Position numbers and translations under genes: made by a program. From CAZPMO01 sp964587515 (GTDB lineage Bacteria > Pseudomonadota > Alphaproteobacteria > MPNO01): 7,561 nucleotides of DNA. The stretch covers positions 1 to 7,561 of the forward strand of contig CAZPMO010000213.1 in assembly GCA_964587515.1 (NCBI GenBank), written 5' to 3'. Of this stretch, positions 6,724-7,561 are shown piece after piece (the stretch's first letter is position 1; every line of letters begins with the position of its first letter). Below the pieces are notes generated by a model. The model did not search any database, had not been told where the DNA came from, and saw only the letters and a program-made list of their open reading frames with translations.

Positions 6724-7047
6724 ATGCGTTACTGGGATCAAGAAAAATGGATGTCCGATTTCTTTGAAGCTAAAGGAGAAGATTTTATAATGTATCCGAC
6801 GAGCATTCATTGGGGTGGAGACGGATACATTGTTAGCATGGAGGAAAAAAATAAAATACAAACATCCTGCTGGAAATTAGTATTCTCTATTTCTACGATT
6901 TCTATCATCTTTATTGTAATTTTATTAGTTCAATTTTTTTTATTATGGGCATATCACACAGAAATTTATAGTTACGATTTTATATATGTGAGTTTATTAT
7001 TATTTTCATTAGGAGTGTGTTTGACTATTATTGTGAAAAAAATATGA
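6724..7047 (+). CDS. Hypothetical AT-rich two-helix membrane protein
   Basis: I do not recognise this 107-aa protein. Its first 48 residues are hydrophilic and rich in aromatic and acidic residues (MRYWDQEKWMSDFFEAKGED, then SIHWGGDGYIVSMEEKNK). Two strong membrane segments follow at about 51-76 and 84-104, and it ends with the basic TIIVKKI. I chose the ATG at 6724, with AAAGGTG about 8-10 nt upstream; a TTG two codons earlier (6718) is possible. Codon use is strikingly AT-rich (about one third G+C by eye) against a window of roughly 60-65 percent, which points to a horizontally acquired or poorly adapted gene. Its stop overlaps the start of the next ORF as ATGA and is preceded by seven A residues (7036-7042), so it may be translated together with, or frameshifted into, that ORF. 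A small membrane effector or membrane partner role is conceivable but unsupported. Confidence 0.6.
   Translation: MRYWDQEKWMSDFFEAKGEDFIMYPTSIHWGGDGYIVSMEEKNKIQTSCWKLVFSISTISIIFIVILLVQFFLLWAYHTEIYSYDFIYVSLLLFSLGVCLTIIVKKI
7036..7042 (+). other. Seven-A run at the junction of two overlapping ORFs
   Basis: Seven A residues lie just before the TGA (7045-7047) of the upstream ORF, in frame as GTG-AAA-AAA-ATA-TGA. A -1 slip here moves reading into the frame of the next ORF (AAT-ATG-ATT onward). Such homopolymers support polymerase or ribosome slippage and are also common sites of sequencing indels. The run and the frames are seen directly; any programmed frameshift is inferred. Confidence 0.4.
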
Positions 7048-7364
7048 TTTCCTGTATTCAGGAATCGATAGAAATCCGATCTTCAATCACACGCAGAAAA
7101 TCGGTCGTAGATTACTTCCGCAAGAGCCTCGTTTTTGAGTTCGCCCGAAAACTTGCGTTTTTCGGCGGAATTCTTATGACAATGCAAATTATATACGATC
7201 GGTTCGATAAGTATATTTTCGAGGAAGGGCATGTATATGACGCCGTCGATATCATCGCGATATCAATCATTGTCCTTTTTCTCGGAGCAAACGTGTATTT
7301 CTCGCTTAGCGAGCTGTTCGAAAAGCGTCAAAGCCGGAAGATACGGAAATCTCAGGCTTCCTAA
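7044..7364 (+). CDS. Hypothetical two-helix membrane protein, overlapping the preceding ORF
   Basis: This 106-aa protein, counted from the ATG at 7044, is not one I recognise. It starts with a charged, probably cytoplasmic segment (ESIEIRSSITRRKSVVDYFRKS). A first membrane stretch lies at about 37-52 (LAFFGGILMTMQIIYD) and a second at about 68-90 (VDIIAISIIVLFLGANVYFSL), with an acidic loop (DKYIFEEGHVYDA) between them and a basic tail (FEKRQSRKIRKSQAS). The ATG overlaps the previous stop as ATGA, which favours coupled translation, but there is no clear Shine-Dalgarno before it. A GTG at 7017 in the same frame has AGGAG only 1 nt upstream, too close to be convincing. Base composition is intermediate between the AT-rich ORF before it and the GC-rich bulk. 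It could equally be the C-terminal half of a single four-helix protein of about 210 aa formed by a -1 frameshift in the A run at 7036-7042. Confidence 0.55.
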   Translation: MISCIQESIEIRSSITRRKSVVDYFRKSLVFEFARKLAFFGGILMTMQIIYDRFDKYIFEEGHVYDAVDIIAISIIVLFLGANVYFSLSELFEKRQSRKIRKSQAS

Positions 7365-7561
7365 AACCGACTGCCCGTCGAGTGCCTGTGCCAAAGCCCA
7401 CTTGGCTGGTGCGATTGATCTGACGCTACGACCGCTTTCTCGCTTCGAGGGTCGAAAAATGGCGTCTTGATGACGGTTGCGTCGGCTTTATCCGACCAAA
7501 TAGAACCATTTGATGGCGGCAAATCGGTTTCTCGGGCAGGCGCGGCGCGTAGCGCGATGCG

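Noticed and set aside
7399..7418. Second sigma-54-like site, TTGGCTGGTGCGATTGATC
   Set aside because: The -12 GC is absent at the required spacing and no ORF follows.
7480..7497. GTCGG-CTTTAT-CCGAC hairpin near the right end as a terminator
   Set aside because: Short stem followed by CAAATAG rather than a T-run; no gene clearly ends there on either strand.
7365..7561. Possible gene at the right edge, including a 79-codon plus-strand frame overlapping the second membrane ORF (7231-7470)
   Set aside because: No convincing start, ribosome site or protein motif; no reading frame continues clearly out of the window.

Overview
The window looks like chromosomal DNA of a GC-rich proteobacterium, most likely an alphaproteobacterium. 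That call is an inference from the high G+C, the split glycine decarboxylase (gcvPA plus gcvPB), the proteobacterial-type tandem glycine riboswitch and a textbook sigma-54 promoter. No rRNA or other taxonomic marker is present, so the assignment is soft.

The left 5.7 kb is one minus-strand transcription unit, read from about 5634 down to 58. It begins with a sigma-70-like promoter (5641-5668), then a two-aptamer glycine riboswitch (about 5396-5580) and a short expression platform with a possible Shine-Dalgarno-sequestering hairpin. The genes follow in the order gcvT, gcvH, gcvPA, gcvPB, packed with overlaps or gaps of 1-13 nt. They encode the T, H and both P subunits of the glycine cleavage system, which converts glycine and tetrahydrofolate to methylene-THF, CO2, NH3 and NADH. 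The L-protein gene is not in the window. A fifth reading frame, an EamA/DMT-type membrane transporter, is coupled to gcvPB by a TAGTG stop-start overlap, but an in-frame amber codon interrupts it at residue 113. It is either a young pseudogene, a readthrough gene or a sequence error.

The middle (about 5700-5972) is an AT-rich divergent control region. On the plus strand it carries a consensus-grade sigma-54 promoter (5899-5915). About 100 and 142 bp upstream of the expected start site lie two related TGTC-N6-(A/T)TTTACA elements, 43 bp apart, which look like a pair of enhancer sites for a sigma-54 activator. They drive a small four-helix VanZ-family membrane protein (5973-6380).

The right end looks like accessory DNA. 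A 343-bp stretch with no convincing gene is followed by two small overlapping membrane-protein ORFs of unknown function (6724-7047 and 7044-7364). The first is much more AT-rich than the rest of the window. The overlap contains a seven-A run, so the two ORFs may be a coupled pair, a frameshift-linked four-helix protein, or one broken gene. The last 197 bp hold nothing I can assign.

The best candidates for something new are the sigma-54/twin-enhancer control of the lone VanZ gene, the glycine-riboswitch-controlled transporter with its amber codon, and the uncharacterised membrane ORF pair.
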